Source: a virus
Virus record (IMG/VR): IMGVR_UViG_3300019776_000987
Span: 1-32,833 of that record
Reading direction: 5' to 3' (one strand)
DNA length: 32,833 nucleotides
Below, piece by piece: positions 15,952-24,582 of the stretch (the first letter of the stretch is position 1; each line of letters opens with the position of its first letter). Position numbers and translations under genes: made by a program. Below the pieces are notes generated by a model. It was not told where the DNA came from. It ran no database searches and worked only from the letters and a program-made list of their open reading frames with translations.

Positions 15952-17352
15952 ATGAATACCATAACTCAAGCAATCACCGACCTCAAGTGTCTCCAGATGG
16001 CGAAAGCACAAGAGGAGATCCGAGGGAAAGAATTCACGAAAGTCTATACGGCTTTCGTGAATCTTTTTGCGTGACTTTTCGTGGATCAGACACAATTCTT
16101 TCTTGACTATATATCATCTCACGAACATATTTTCACTCCAGATGGGTGACTTATTATCGAGAAGTCTGATGATTTTTGAGATATGTTTCCGGGTGATGGA
16201 TTTATTAGAGAACTTGAGTCTTTTTTTATAAAGGCTCACATGATAGGACAAGATAAGACGAACAATGAGGTTATGTGACAGGCAGATATATCCCTCGAAG
16301 TGAAAAACCTATGAGCGTCGATTTATGCAAAGAATAGGGCGTGAGAACTTATGAAGCAAGTGAATGATACGACCAAGGAGGAGGTTCGTGCACTTTTTTC
16401 GAAAGCATGGGAGGAGAGTTGGTCAGTCAGTACTATATCGAGTGCTATCGAGGAGAAGTTTACTCAGTTCTCGAAGTATCGAGCTTCACTCATAGCTACT
16501 ATGGAAGTCGCAAATGCCTACGAGGTAGGAAAAAAAGATCAGTTCGCACTCTATCAGAACTACTATCACTTTGATGGATTCAAGCGGTCACAGACTCAGC
16601 ACGATAGTGGAGTCCGATATACACACTCGATCAATGAGATTGAGGGGTGGATACCAGAGAAACAACTTTTTTCTGGAACAAGTACCGATCATGCACCACA
16701 CGGATTCAATTGTCGATGTGTGACACTTCGAAGTCTTCTCCCTCCTGAAGTAGATGATGTCGTGTGAGTTCAGTTCAAGAAAGATTCATCAGCATACTTG
16801 GATCGTTCACAAAAATTGGAGATATCGAATGCGGTCCAAAATTTTCGTAAATCGGCTCCATATCTCCCAAAAATCGGTACCCTATCAGACTTTGGTGATG
16901 CTGCAAAATGAAATATTGCAGTATACTATGGGAAAAAAGATACTCTCGCAGTAAATTATATCTGATACGAAAATGATGGAATACAGGAATGATATGCAAT
17001 AGCTGGATCATTCTCTGGAATCGCTCACAAAAATGCTATCATATATCACGAACTTGGTCACTATCTAGACACTTATATCGAGAAGCAATCTATTGACTGA
17101 TGAACTTTTCGGGATATGTTATGGGTAGATATTCACGATAGTATGATCAAGGCCAAGATATCGCTTATGTCGAAGTGGCAGAGTGGTGATATACCATCTA
17201 TGAAATACCCTCTCGATACCGTATCATCCAAGGGATACGAGGTCGCACTAAGAGAATTATTTGCAGAAAGTGTCTCTGGGTATATAATGGGGAAAATAGA
17301 TATCCTCGATGATGGGATGAAGCAGTTTTTAGACTTTATATTCATGAAATAA
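15952..17352 (+). CDS. MuF-type head protein fused to HExxH metallopeptidase domain
   Basis: A 466-residue protein. Residues about 130-265 form the Mu gpF/SPP1 gp7-like head morphogenesis domain (MEVANAYEVGKKDQF, DGFKRSQTQHDSGVRYTH, DHAPHGFNCRC). A C-terminal extension of about 190 residues has HELGH at 366-370 and a downstream ELFAE (435-439), the pattern of a zincin with a distal Glu ligand. MuF proteins enter the virion and can carry toxin or enzyme domains, so the peptidase may be injected into the host; a role in head maturation is the alternative. Many Gly are TGA. Confidence 0.82.
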
Positions 17353-17357
17353 TATTT

Positions 17358-17498
17358 ATGCTTTTCAAAAATATTGACGATCTCAAAAACGCAACATTCG
17401 AGCCGATCGAAGTGCATCAAGTAGATTCAAATGGGAAACCGATCTATCGTGGAGAGGGGTTGGGAATAGACTATTCGAAAGTGAAACCAATCGAATAG
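17358..17498 (+). CDS. Small hypothetical virion-region protein
   Basis: A 46-residue protein, MLFKNIDDLKNATFEPIEVH at the start, charged and soluble. It follows the MuF gene by 5 nt; its TAG stop shares a base with late box 2. No family is recognised. The position suggests a small head accessory. Confidence 0.55.
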   Translation: MLFKNIDDLKNATFEPIEVHQVDSNGKPIYRGEGLGIDYSKVKPIE

Positions 17499-17533
17499 AT
17501 GACATAGGAAAATGCACTATCTCTCGTTATGAT
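17498..17533 (+). promoter_or_regulatory. Late promoter 2 (protease)
   Basis: GATGACATAGGAAAA (17498-17512), 15 nt, then TATGAT (17528-17533). The -10 lies wholly in the loop of the terminator hairpin 17520-17541. Confidence 0.75.
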
Positions 17534-17547
17534 GCGAGGGATTTTTT
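17520..17547 (+). terminator. Terminator interleaved with late promoter 2
   Basis: TCTCTCG (17520-17526) pairs with CGAGGGA (17535-17541), loop TTATGATG, then six T. It ends the portal-MuF unit. Confidence 0.8.
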
Positions 17548-17550
17548 AAT

Positions 17551-18006
17551 GTGCCAAAAATGCAACATAATTTCCATACAGAACGCATCATAAAAACGGA
17601 AACCTCGAATCAGACGGCAACATTCGTCATTCTCGAACCAGGTATCGTCGATCTCAATGGTCAGGAGATATCCGAGGAGGAGATTATCAAGACGGCTCAT
17701 GAGTTCGTCATCAATTTACAGGATAAGTATGTAAATATAGATCATGTAAAAAATACAACTCAGGACGATGTGATATTCGTCGAATCGTATGTCTCCCCTG
17801 TCGAGTTTTCTATTTCTACTGCTACTATCAAAAAGTGAACATGGCTCGTGGCATTCAAATTCCTCTCAGCGGATAAGTGGCATATGCTTCTCGATGGAGA
17901 TATCACTGGAGTATCGATGGAGTGACTCGGATATGTCGAGAAGACTACTGATCAGATAGCAAAACTCGAAAGTATCCAAAACCATTTTATTTCCCTTTAT
18001 GCATAA
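17551..18006 (+). CDS. XkdF-like prohead serine protease (Peptidase_S78_2 type)
   Basis: A 151-residue protein. ILEPGIVDLNGQEISEEEI, the His in NIDHVKN, then FVESYVSPVEF, KKGTWLVAFK, and GDITGVSMEG match the XkdF/Peptidase_S78_2 pattern, with His and Ser (GVSMEG) as likely catalytic residues. Gly at KKGTW and MEGLG are TGA. It would cleave scaffold and capsid termini during maturation. The start is GTG 17551 or ATG 17560; GTG gives a 10-nt leader from the predicted transcript start. Followed 4 nt later by the 71-residue gene. Confidence 0.82.
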
Positions 18007-18010
18007 TTTT

Positions 18011-18226
18011 ATGTCAAAAATCACCGATGTCATCGTCAAAGGAATATCACTCGTAATGAAGTGAAACACTCCAGCAGTACCACACGCACAAACGAAGTTC
18101 GCCATATTCAAAAGTGATACATCGTATACTTCAAAATTTGATGAGATAGAAAAAAAATTTAACAGACTCTCTATCCATCAAGATACAGGTACGGTATGTG
18201 GTCCTTGTGGAGTCGATGAGAAATAA
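18011..18226 (+). CDS. Small XkdF-C-terminal-like protein
   Basis: A 71-residue protein: SKITDVIVKGISLVMKGNTP, AQTKFAIFKS, and a CGPCG ending. The ISLV...FAIFKS pattern resembles the second part of XkdF-type proteases (V-S-L-V-x-K/R-x-A, F-A-I-x-K), here as a separate gene. It probably works with the protease during head maturation. The CGPC pair could bind a metal or form a disulfide. Confidence 0.55.
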
Positions 18227-18238
18227 CGATAGAGAGTC

Positions 18239-18273
18239 GATGACATAGGAAAATAATCTAAACACGGGAAAAT
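18239..18273 (+). promoter_or_regulatory. Late promoter 3 (scaffold-capsid)
   Basis: GATGACATAGGAAAA (18239-18253), 14 nt, then GAAAAT (18268-18273), the weakest -10 of the set but with A2 and T6 kept. It overlaps the loop of the 18262-18281 hairpin. Confidence 0.65.
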
Positions 18274-18290
18274 ACCCGTGTTTATTATTT
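18262..18290 (+). terminator. Terminator interleaved with late promoter 3
   Basis: ACACGGG (18262-18268) pairs with CCCGTGT (18275-18281), loop AAAATA, followed by a T-rich run. Confidence 0.75.
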
Positions 18291-18304
18291 CACTTTTTAC
18301 TGGT

Positions 18305-18748
18305 ATGAAAGAACACCTACAAAAAATTGCTCTTGCTTTCGCAGAAATCACTAAGGCGGCTAAGAATGGTGACAATGCTACTCTCATTGCAAAGCTTGAA
18401 GAGGTTGCAGATGCTATAGATACAGCAACCACTGAGGCTGATAGTACCATGAAAGAATCGGTAACTCAAGCAGAAGAGGTTACCAAGATGAAAGAACGGA
18501 TCGAAAAGTGGGCTGATATGTATGTTTCATCAGAGACATTCTCTGATCTTTTGGAACAATTTAAGTCGGCTATGGACATGATAAATGGTCTTACCCCTGT
18601 CATAAAGACGGTAGAAGATCTCACCAATCGTCTGGAAATAGTCGAAAAAGGTGCGAAACCATCAGCACAGGATGATGGTGAATCCAATCCACAAACAATA
18701 AAAAAGGGTGCATCCGCTCTCTCGAGTGCTGCAAGTCGATTCGCATAA
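18305..18748 (+). CDS. Scaffold-like coiled-coil protein
   Basis: A 147-residue, Ala/Glu/Lys-rich helical protein with likely coiled coil (about 5-65 and 85-115) and a Ser/Gly-rich C terminus. Placed directly between protease and capsid, it fits a scaffold. The ATG at 18305 is preferred: the upstream GTG at 18278 lies in the terminator hairpin and before the predicted transcript start. No TGA codon is used. Confidence 0.65.
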   Translation: MKEHLQKIALAFAEITKAAKNGDNATLIAKLEEVADAIDTATTEADSTMKESVTQAEEVTKMKERIEKWADMYVSSETFSDLLEQFKSAMDMINGLTPVIKTVEDLTNRLEIVEKGAKPSAQDDGESNPQTIKKGASALSSAASRFA

Positions 18749-18790
18749 ATACTTCTTATATATCTTTACTTTATTATTTTTTCTACCATT

Positions 18791-19732
18791 ATGCCAACCC
18801 CAAAAGAACAACTCCATAAAGCATTCGGGTCGTCTGGTGACACCTCCAGTGCTGTACATCTCTCCGTAGAAGAAGCATCTGCATTCTTCGATACGGTCGT
18901 TGATCAATCAGTACTTCTCAAAAAAGTTCGTACAGAAAAGGTTGATCGTGCCACTAAAAATCTCCAGAGACTCGTATCGACTGGAGAATTCCTCCGAGCA
19001 GGTGGAAATCATGTTGCATTCGATGATGCCGATGCTGATACGGTAGACACTCAAGTTATACCTATTTCCACAAAAGAAGTACAAGGATCTATCTTTGTAT
19101 ACGATAGTGAAAAACGACATAATATAGAAGGCGTTTCTATCGGGGAACATGTTCTATCGATCGCTGCAAAAAAAGTCGCAAACTCTCTCGAAAAACTTTG
19201 TCTTACTGCAGATACTGCAAATTCATCATTCGTAGGAACTCTTTCTGCATACAAGCAGGTTGACTGATGGCTCAAGCGTATCAAGTCGACAGGTCACTAT
19301 CTTGATGCAACAAACACTACACTTTTCTCGGATGCATCTGTAACTCGTGAAAAATTCCTCAAGCTCTATACCTCTCTCGAAACTCAATACCGAGATAATG
19401 CCCAGTTCTTCCTCCACGATAATGCCATCGTCGAATACGATGAACTCTTCACGGCAAACTTCAATCGTAATAACCTTGTTGATAATATCCTCAACCGTCC
19501 GCTCGTGAAAGTTCCTCTCATGGGAATTACTGCCGGAAAGAGTCAAGTTATCCTCACTGATCCTCAAAACTTGATCATCGCATTCCAAGTGGAAACAGCA
19601 GCGGTACAGTTTGAAAAATTCCGCAATCCAAAGATGAAACGAGATGAATACTACTTCACTATGGAGCTCGATACTCAGGTCGAAGTCCCAGAAGCAGCAG
19701 CACTCCTCGACAAACTCACGATGAAATACTAG
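18791..19732 (+). CDS. Major capsid protein
   Basis: A 313-residue protein with the makeup of HK97-fold capsids: helical N-arm (SVEEASAFFDTVVDQSVLL), FLRAGGNH, a spine region with VANSLEKLCLTAD, and the C-terminal LVKVPLMG ... VQFEKFRNPKMKRDEYYF. Position after protease and scaffold supports this. Only one of about a dozen Gly is TGA (VDGWL), in keeping with strong expression. Sequence family not fixed. Confidence 0.82.
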
Positions 19733-19735
19733 TTC

Positions 19736-19770
19736 GATGACATAGGAAAATAAACACGAAAGTCTACTAT
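19736..19770 (+). promoter_or_regulatory. Late promoter 4 (connector operon)
   Basis: GATGACATAGGAAAA (19736-19750), 14 nt, TACTAT (19765-19770). The -10 lies inside the loop of the hairpin 19754-19781. Confidence 0.8.
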
Positions 19771-19786
19771 GACTCTCGTGTTTTTA
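19754..19786 (+). terminator. Terminator interleaved with late promoter 4
   Basis: ACACGAAAGT (19754-19763) pairs with ACTCTCGTGT (19772-19781) with one mismatch, loop CTACTATG, then a T run. It ends the capsid unit. Confidence 0.82.
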
Positions 19787-19804
19787 TATTCTAATTTTTT
19801 TTCT

Positions 19805-20029
19805 ATGAAACTCATAAACACTCGTGATCGATCCTACAACGGAATAAGAAAGGGAGAAACCATCGATATTAAAAATGAAGATCAGATTGTAGAATACCTC
19901 GATGCTTGATTCGAGAAAGTTGGAAAGGAGGAGATGAAAGCAATTTCCAAAGATGCTGATAAAAAATGAGGTGATGAAAAAAATACCCCAGTAGAGGATA
20001 ATAAAACAGGAAGTACTGAAGTAAAATAA
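19805..20029 (+). CDS. Small head accessory protein
   Basis: A 74-residue protein: an N-terminal part of about 45 residues (INTRDRSYNGIRKGETIDI, EYLDAGFEKV) that resembles the short mature-domain proteins often found after capsid genes, then a charged, disordered tail. Two Gly are TGA. Possible head fibre or head-tail protein; no firm family. Confidence 0.55.
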
Positions 20030-20037
20030 TAAAACTT

Positions 20038-20607
20038 ATGCTTTATACTGATATCGAAACACTCAAAACACATCTCGGAATAGAATGTTCATACGATGAT
20101 GAAAATCTCAAAGCACTCATCGAAACAGCAACGGAACTCATCGATACTGATCTTTGAGAAAATATATGAATTCGGACAAAGACTCGTCGTATTGATGGTA
20201 CTGGAAATATCCGAATTATCATGGAAAATCGTGTTAATACGGTTATCTCTGTAAAAGATACTCGTACGGGATATGCCTATACGGTAGATTTTATTGATTG
20301 ATATATGATCTATCTCACGACCGAGCTCGAACGAGGTATGAAGAATATAGAAGTATCCTATACAATGGGATACAATACTGTTCCAAAGGACTTTGAACGA
20401 TATTTTCTAGAGTACTGCAAAGAACTCTATCAAAGAGATAAGATCAAAAATGATACGGATGTCGTGAAAACGAAAAAGCTCGGGGATTTATCCGTTACAT
20501 TCTTTTCTCCGAGCGAGCTTGTGAAGTATGGATCATCCGTTCTCGATTCTCCAGATATGGAGAAAATTATGAATAAGTACAAAAATTTTTCTATCTATAC
20601 CGCATAA
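20038..20607 (+). CDS. Head-tail connector (gp6-like)
   Basis: A 189-residue protein starting MLYTDIETLKTHLGIE, with a helical pattern (ALIETATELIDTDLG) and a beta middle (YTVDFIDGYMIYL, VSYTMGYNTVP). This is the layout of gp6/gp15-like head-completion proteins that bind below the portal. Several Gly are TGA. It overlaps the next gene by 1 nt (TAATG). Confidence 0.75.
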
Positions 20608-20957
20608 TGTCTTTTCTCTCTACATATTTCTCATCTGATATGCGACCTCTCTCCGTCACCAAACAAGCAAAAACAAAAAATGATATCGGTGAGATGGTGG
20701 ATACAGACTCTACTATCGTCAGGTTTATGGGATTACTTCTCAGAGTCGGACAAATTGGGTCTTGATTTATGATAGAAAAAAACATACCGATAGAGGATGC
20801 CACTCATACACTTAGGTGCGAACTCGGTATATCTATCAACCGTGATGATATCATCAACGATCGTGGTGTGAGGTATATCGTGAAACACTGAGCAATCCAG
20901 GATGACTTCTGAGGTGAATATGATCATCAGCTTATTTATCTGAAACACTATGAGTAA
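20607..20957 (+). CDS. Head-closure / head-tail joining protein
   Basis: A 116-residue protein with beta-rich sequence (IVRFMGLLLRVGQIGSG, VRYIVKHGAIQDD), suited to the stopper or head-closure role. It overlaps both neighbours by a few bases. The call rests on size and position between the connector and the gp10-like gene. Confidence 0.6.
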
Positions 20958-21420
20958 TACCGGAATCAGCATCAATGAAAGAGCTTTTGATGAGGCGATT
21001 AATGCTGGACTTGCTCAGGTGTGACTCATGCTACAAAACGAAATCGTAAAAATAACCCCAAGAGATATCAATCGTATTGACATGAATAAGCCGATTGATA
21101 GGAAAGATGGGAAACGGCCAAAACGAAGATCTCACTATAAACCGAAACAAATATTCGGGCATTGGTATGAATGAGTGAGTGGTAACCTCAAGCGATCAGT
21201 ATCATTTGAGGTAGATGAATCAAGAAAGCGTGTAGAGGTTGGAACTCTTGCAGATGGTCCAGCTCAAAACTATTGAAAGTATTTGGAATATGGAACGGCA
21301 AGGATGCAAGCAAGACCTTTTCTCAGACCAACTATAGCGGATAAAAAAGTACAAGCAATGCTTGTCAGTGAGTTTGAGCGTACATTTTATGCAGTCCTCG
21401 AACGATACAATCGCTCATAG
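20950..21420 (+). CDS. HK97 gp10-like tail completion protein
   Basis: A 156-residue protein. The C-terminal YLEYGTARMQARPFLRPT is the signature of HK97-gp10-like tail-completion proteins. The N-terminal half has basic stretches (DRKDGKRPKRRSH). Several Gly are TGA. It overlaps the upstream gene by 8 nt. It should join head and tail at the neck. Confidence 0.85.
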
Positions 21421-21456
21421 TCAATACACTGTAACAATATAATCAATCACCTGATA

Positions 21457-21855
21457 ATGATAGATCTCAAAAAAGCCATCTACGGTATCCTCCATAATTC
21501 TCCCGGTATTACTACCATAGTGGGAGATGAGATCCATACATGGGCAGATGGGAAAGATATTCGAGAAGATTTTACTGATAAATTCCCACAGGTAACCTAT
21601 CAGCGTATCGGAAGTATGAATATTCAAAGGATCGGTGTGCGATCTGAGAGGTACCAGGTATCATCATGGGATCTTACGCAGAAATGAGCTGATGTCCTAT
21701 CAAATGAAGTCATCAAAGAACTGAATCGATCCGGTCCAGTGAAATCCTATAAGTCGTGTAACCTCATCCATATCGGTGAAAGTTATGATCCTGAGACAAA
21801 GTCTTTTGGGGTACATACTGATTTCGAGATCGTGGTATATGATCCAGAATACTAG
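21457..21855 (+). CDS. Tail terminator-like protein
   Basis: A 132-residue protein (LKKAIYGILHNSPGITTIVG, FPQVTYQRIGS, FEIVVYDPEY), with the makeup of tail-terminator or DUF3168-like proteins that cap the tail tube. Position just before the tail tube gene supports this. One Gly is TGA (QKGADV). Confidence 0.68.
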
Positions 21856-21861
21856 GGACTC

Positions 21862-21896
21862 GATGACATAGGAAAATGACAAGACTCTCATAGAGT
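21862..21896 (+). promoter_or_regulatory. Late promoter 5 (tail tube)
   Basis: GATGACATAGGAAAA (21862-21876), 14 nt, TAGAGT (21891-21896). The -10 overlaps a small hairpin ACTCT/AGAGT (21884-21896). Confidence 0.75.
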
Positions 21897-21921
21897 GATA
21901 ATGATTATTTCATCACTTTTT
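21895..21921 (+). terminator. Terminator after late promoter 5
   Basis: GTGAT (21895-21899) pairs with ATCAC (21912-21916), then TTTTT. Weaker than the other late terminators and partly downstream of the -10. Confidence 0.5.
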
Positions 21922-21925
21922 ATTT

Positions 21926-22696
21926 ATGCAAACTTCCGTACAAAATAACCGATCAATTCGCCTAGGGTCTGCAATCATGATGGTAAATTGAGTGAATATT
22001 GGAGCCCTTGAAAATACGAAACTCAAGGTTGAAATTTCGGTGATCTCACTCGTTGCCGATAATGCGAAACTTGAGCCTCGTAAAAAAATCACCAAGGCTA
22101 GTATCACGGCTGATATGTGGGAAATCAATCTCGATACCCTTGCGACAATCGATGGAGTCGGGACACTCTCATCAGTAGCATCCACTCCTATCAGTCCGAC
22201 AGCTGAGGTAGTACTTGCGAGTGGATCATGGGCATCAAATACTCCTCTTTTCTTCGCTGGTCGTCAATCCAATTGAGGAGTTGCTACGGCTATCAGCGTC
22301 AAGAATGGTTCCACTACCCTCACTCTCGGTACTGATTATGCAATCATCAATGAGAACGGAAAAACTGGTATCGTGAGAATTGGTACATCACTTGCAACGA
22401 GTGGAATTGGTATCAATGTTGCCTATACCTACACTCCAGCAGCTTCTAAATCATACACTGGTAAAGATATCATAAAGCTCATTGGTATGTACCCAGTTGA
22501 AGTCTATAATACCGATGAGAATGGAAAAAAATTTGGTATATCATTCCCTCTTGCATATAATTCAGCAGGTATTGAGTGGAGCTTCTCTCCAGACGAGAAA
22601 CTCGATCAAGTTATGAAACAACCACTTGAGTTCACAGCATTTCCCGACTCTACCAATACATTCTTCGTTATGTATGATGAACAAGCGTACCAGTAG
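21926..22696 (+). CDS. Major tail tube protein
   Basis: A 256-residue, beta-rich protein with Ser/Thr/Gly-rich strands (SIRLGSAIMMVNG, ASITADMWEINLDT, ISVKNGSTTLTLG, GISFPLAYNSAGIEWSFS). Place, size and its own late promoter fit the tail tube. Few of its many Gly are TGA (two), as for the capsid. No direct family signature was seen. Confidence 0.75.
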
Positions 22697-22731
22697 GATG
22701 ACATAGGAAAAACCAAAATCCCCCTTATAGT
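22697..22731 (+). promoter_or_regulatory. Late promoter 6 (tail assembly)
   Basis: GATGACATAGGAAAA (22697-22711), 14 nt, TATAGT (22726-22731). The -10 exactly fills the loop of the 22715-22743 terminator. Confidence 0.85.
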
Positions 22732-22744
22732 GAGAGGGATTTTT
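22715..22744 (+). terminator. Terminator interleaved with late promoter 6
   Basis: AAAATCCCCCT (22715-22725) pairs with AGAGGGATTTT (22733-22743) with one mismatch, loop TATAGTG. Typical A-stem-T terminator of the tail tube gene. Confidence 0.88.
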
Positions 22745-22754
22745 CTTTTCTAAT

Positions 22755-23216
22755 ATGCGTATTATCCGTGAATTCATCTATGACTCATGACTCAAAACTC
22801 TCAAGTATTGAGATATGTCGTGGGAGCAATACACTCGATATTTTTATCAACCGGACGAAGTGATCAAAGAGATACTTACAGAATTTCAGGAAACTCCTGA
22901 TCTTTCAAATGATGATATGTCGTTTTTTATCGTTACTTGTTTTACAGAGATTACTGGAGTAGCTTCACTACATAAGAAGCGAGATGGCAATCATATGGTT
23001 CCAGAACATCATATCCCTATGGGATACCTTATGTTTCATCTCCATCAGCAGTACTCAGAAATTATGAGTATGCCTGCACGATTGGTGTTTTTACTATTGA
23101 ATGATATCGCCATATTCTCAGGACAAGAGGAGTATGATCCTGATCGTCGGCTGAAGAGTATTGATCGTGATGCTATAAAAAAGGTTTTTGGGAAAACGAG
23201 CGGAAGTGTGAAGTAG
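22755..23216 (+). CDS. Tail assembly chaperone-like protein
   Basis: A 153-residue protein between tail tube and tape measure, where tail assembly chaperones normally sit. It is helical and soluble (DEVIKEILTEFQ, RLVFLLLNDIAIF). Two Gly near the start are TGA. No frameshift-extended second product is evident: an accessory cassette on the other strand follows. The call rests on position and size. Confidence 0.55.
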
Positions 23217-23228
23217 TAATACAATAAT

Positions 23229-23252
23229 AAACCACTCGAATATGAGGGGTTT
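23229..23252. terminator. Bidirectional terminator
   Basis: AAACCACTC (23229-23237) pairs with GAGGGGTTT (23244-23252) with one mismatch. It lies between two convergent genes and has A and T runs for both directions. Confidence 0.7.
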
Positions 23253-23257
23253 AGAGT

Positions 23258-23461
23258 TTAATCACAGCCACTATACTCCTTATTTCATCCACTACTATAG
23301 TGATATCTTCATCATTTTGAACCAGTATAGCAAGTATATCATGAACTTCTTGTATAGTTTCCAGATTCGTATGTTGATTGTCTATTTTGTGGTAAAGATG
23401 CAATATAGTCATCAGTTTCCTTTTTTTGCTTCTTTGCAATTCTTTCCCGTTCTTCTTGCAT
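23258..23461 (-). CDS. C-terminal fragment of secreted protein (after in-frame TAA)
   Basis: A 67-residue frame, if begun at ATG 23459-23461: MQEERERIAKKQKKETDDY, a linker, then SSGYTCYTGSKGGRYHYSSG ending in YSGCD. The Cys-Tyr/Gly-rich end (CYTG.KGGRYHY..SGNKxY..C) resembles small modules often found at the C terminus of secreted or phage proteins. It is in exactly the same frame as the gene just upstream, separated by TAA (23480-23482) plus a short Glu-rich stretch. Probably one gene broken by a nonsense change (CAA to TAA would explain it), or two linked genes. Confidence 0.55.
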
Positions 23462-23479
23462 TCTCTTTCATTCTTCTTC

Positions 23480-23815
23480 TTACTGTTTTTGTATTTCAAA
23501 ATTTTCTTTAGCGATTTTAGAATTTTTTTCAATTATTGAACCAAAATCTATTCATACAATTTTTGGATATACTTGTGTTCATGAATCAGTGGATCAAGTT
23601 TGATCGTAAACTACACCAGTTTGGGTAGATCCAGTATATATTTTTTGTTTGATATCATTGTTTATCTCTTTTTTAAATTTTGGAATAATTCTCTTTACTT
23701 TTTGTATAGAACCTGTTCTTGTGTTTACATCTGTGTTTTTTACACTTTCAGCTCAAGATACCGATAGTGATAATGAAAAAATGGAAAACAAAAAAATGGA
23801 AAATATTTTTTTCAT
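23480..23815 (-). CDS. Secreted protein, N-terminal part (interrupted)
   Basis: A 111-residue product with an N-terminal signal peptide (MKKIFSIFLFSIFSLSLSVS then GA as likely cleavage site), followed by a polar Thr/Lys/Gln-rich domain with four further TGA glycines. The end (KIAKENFEIQKQ) runs into an in-frame Glu/Arg/Lys-rich coil after the TAA, so the natural protein was probably about 185 residues. No family is recognised. Second gene of a minus-strand accessory cassette inside the tail module; likely a lysogeny-expressed surface or exclusion protein (inference). Confidence 0.6.
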
Positions 23816-23831
23816 AGTTGGTTTTTTTAAA

Positions 23832-24491
23832 TTAGTATTTTACTCATTCAACATTGAATACCATAGCATGATTTCATTCGTTATAAAATGAGGCTTCTAT
23901 AACTAACTTTTTTGCTTTTTTTATTTTTTCAATAAATGCGGTTTCTCACTTAATGAAAATTGTATCACTCGAATAATCTGAAGGCTCGTTAAATCAAATA
24001 GTTTCCACTTTTCATTCGTCGAATCGAACCTTAATTGAACTATTATAAGATCAAACAAACTGTCACTTCGAAACTGTTAGCATAACATCATTATCATTTG
24101 GTCAATTATGTCTAAGTATCAGTGTTGCATCCTGTCATCCAGCATATGGAAAGTCAAAATATAATTTTTCGTTTGCTACTATTCTTGCTGTATATATAGA
24201 CTTACCAGATAGTTTATCTTCACGAGTACTATATTCCCATGTATTTGGAACATCCTTTGGTATAACAATATTTCCAGTTTGACTTGTGTTTGTGCTAACC
24301 TGTCATCATCATGCCATTACTCATATAAGTGCGGTAAATAATATAAACAATCATCCCCACTTTACGAGAGGTGACATTTTATTTTCCTCCTTTAACATAT
24401 TCTTTGCCTCATCAGTTGATAGTTCCACCTGACAATGTTTACATCTGATAGATCAATCTATAATTTCTTCCTTACAATACGGACATTTCAT
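23832..24491 (-). CDS. Zinc-ribbon membrane protein of accessory cassette
   Basis: A 219-residue protein. The N terminus CPYCKEEIIDGSIRCKHC is a four-Cys zinc ribbon; one hydrophobic segment follows at about residues 48-65, ending in a Gly-rich stretch encoded by consecutive TGA codons; the rest (about 70-219) is beta-rich and probably outside the membrane. About a dozen Gly are TGA. It starts 22 nt after a probable transcript start from TATAAT at 24520-24525. Host-like zinc-ribbon/TM proteins of this layout are common in bacteria, so this looks like a moron gene. Function unknown. Confidence 0.72.
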
Positions 24492-24519
24492 ATTTTATAC
24501 TATAAAAAATAATATCCGC

Positions 24520-24546
24520 ATTATACAGAATCTACAAATAAATCAA
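24520..24546 (-). promoter_or_regulatory. Minus-strand promoter of accessory cassette
   Basis: On the minus strand: TTGATT (24546-24541), a 15-nt spacer, then consensus TATAAT (24525-24520), 28 nt before the zinc-ribbon ATG. It is back to back with late promoter 7 (starts 24548), 1 nt apart. Confidence 0.6.
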
Positions 24547-24547
24547 G

Positions 24548-24582
24548 GATGACATAGGAAAAAATATATTTCTTCCCATATT
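24548..24582 (+). promoter_or_regulatory. Late promoter 7 (tape measure operon)
   Basis: GATGACATAGGAAAA (24548-24562), 14 nt, CATATT (24577-24582); TATTAT at 24579 is an alternative. The -10 lies in the 5' arm of a long hairpin that covers the start codon. Confidence 0.7.

Noticed and set aside
18278-18304. GTG start at 18278 for the scaffold-like gene
   Set aside because: It lies in the terminator hairpin and at or before the predicted transcript start; ATG 18305 is better placed.
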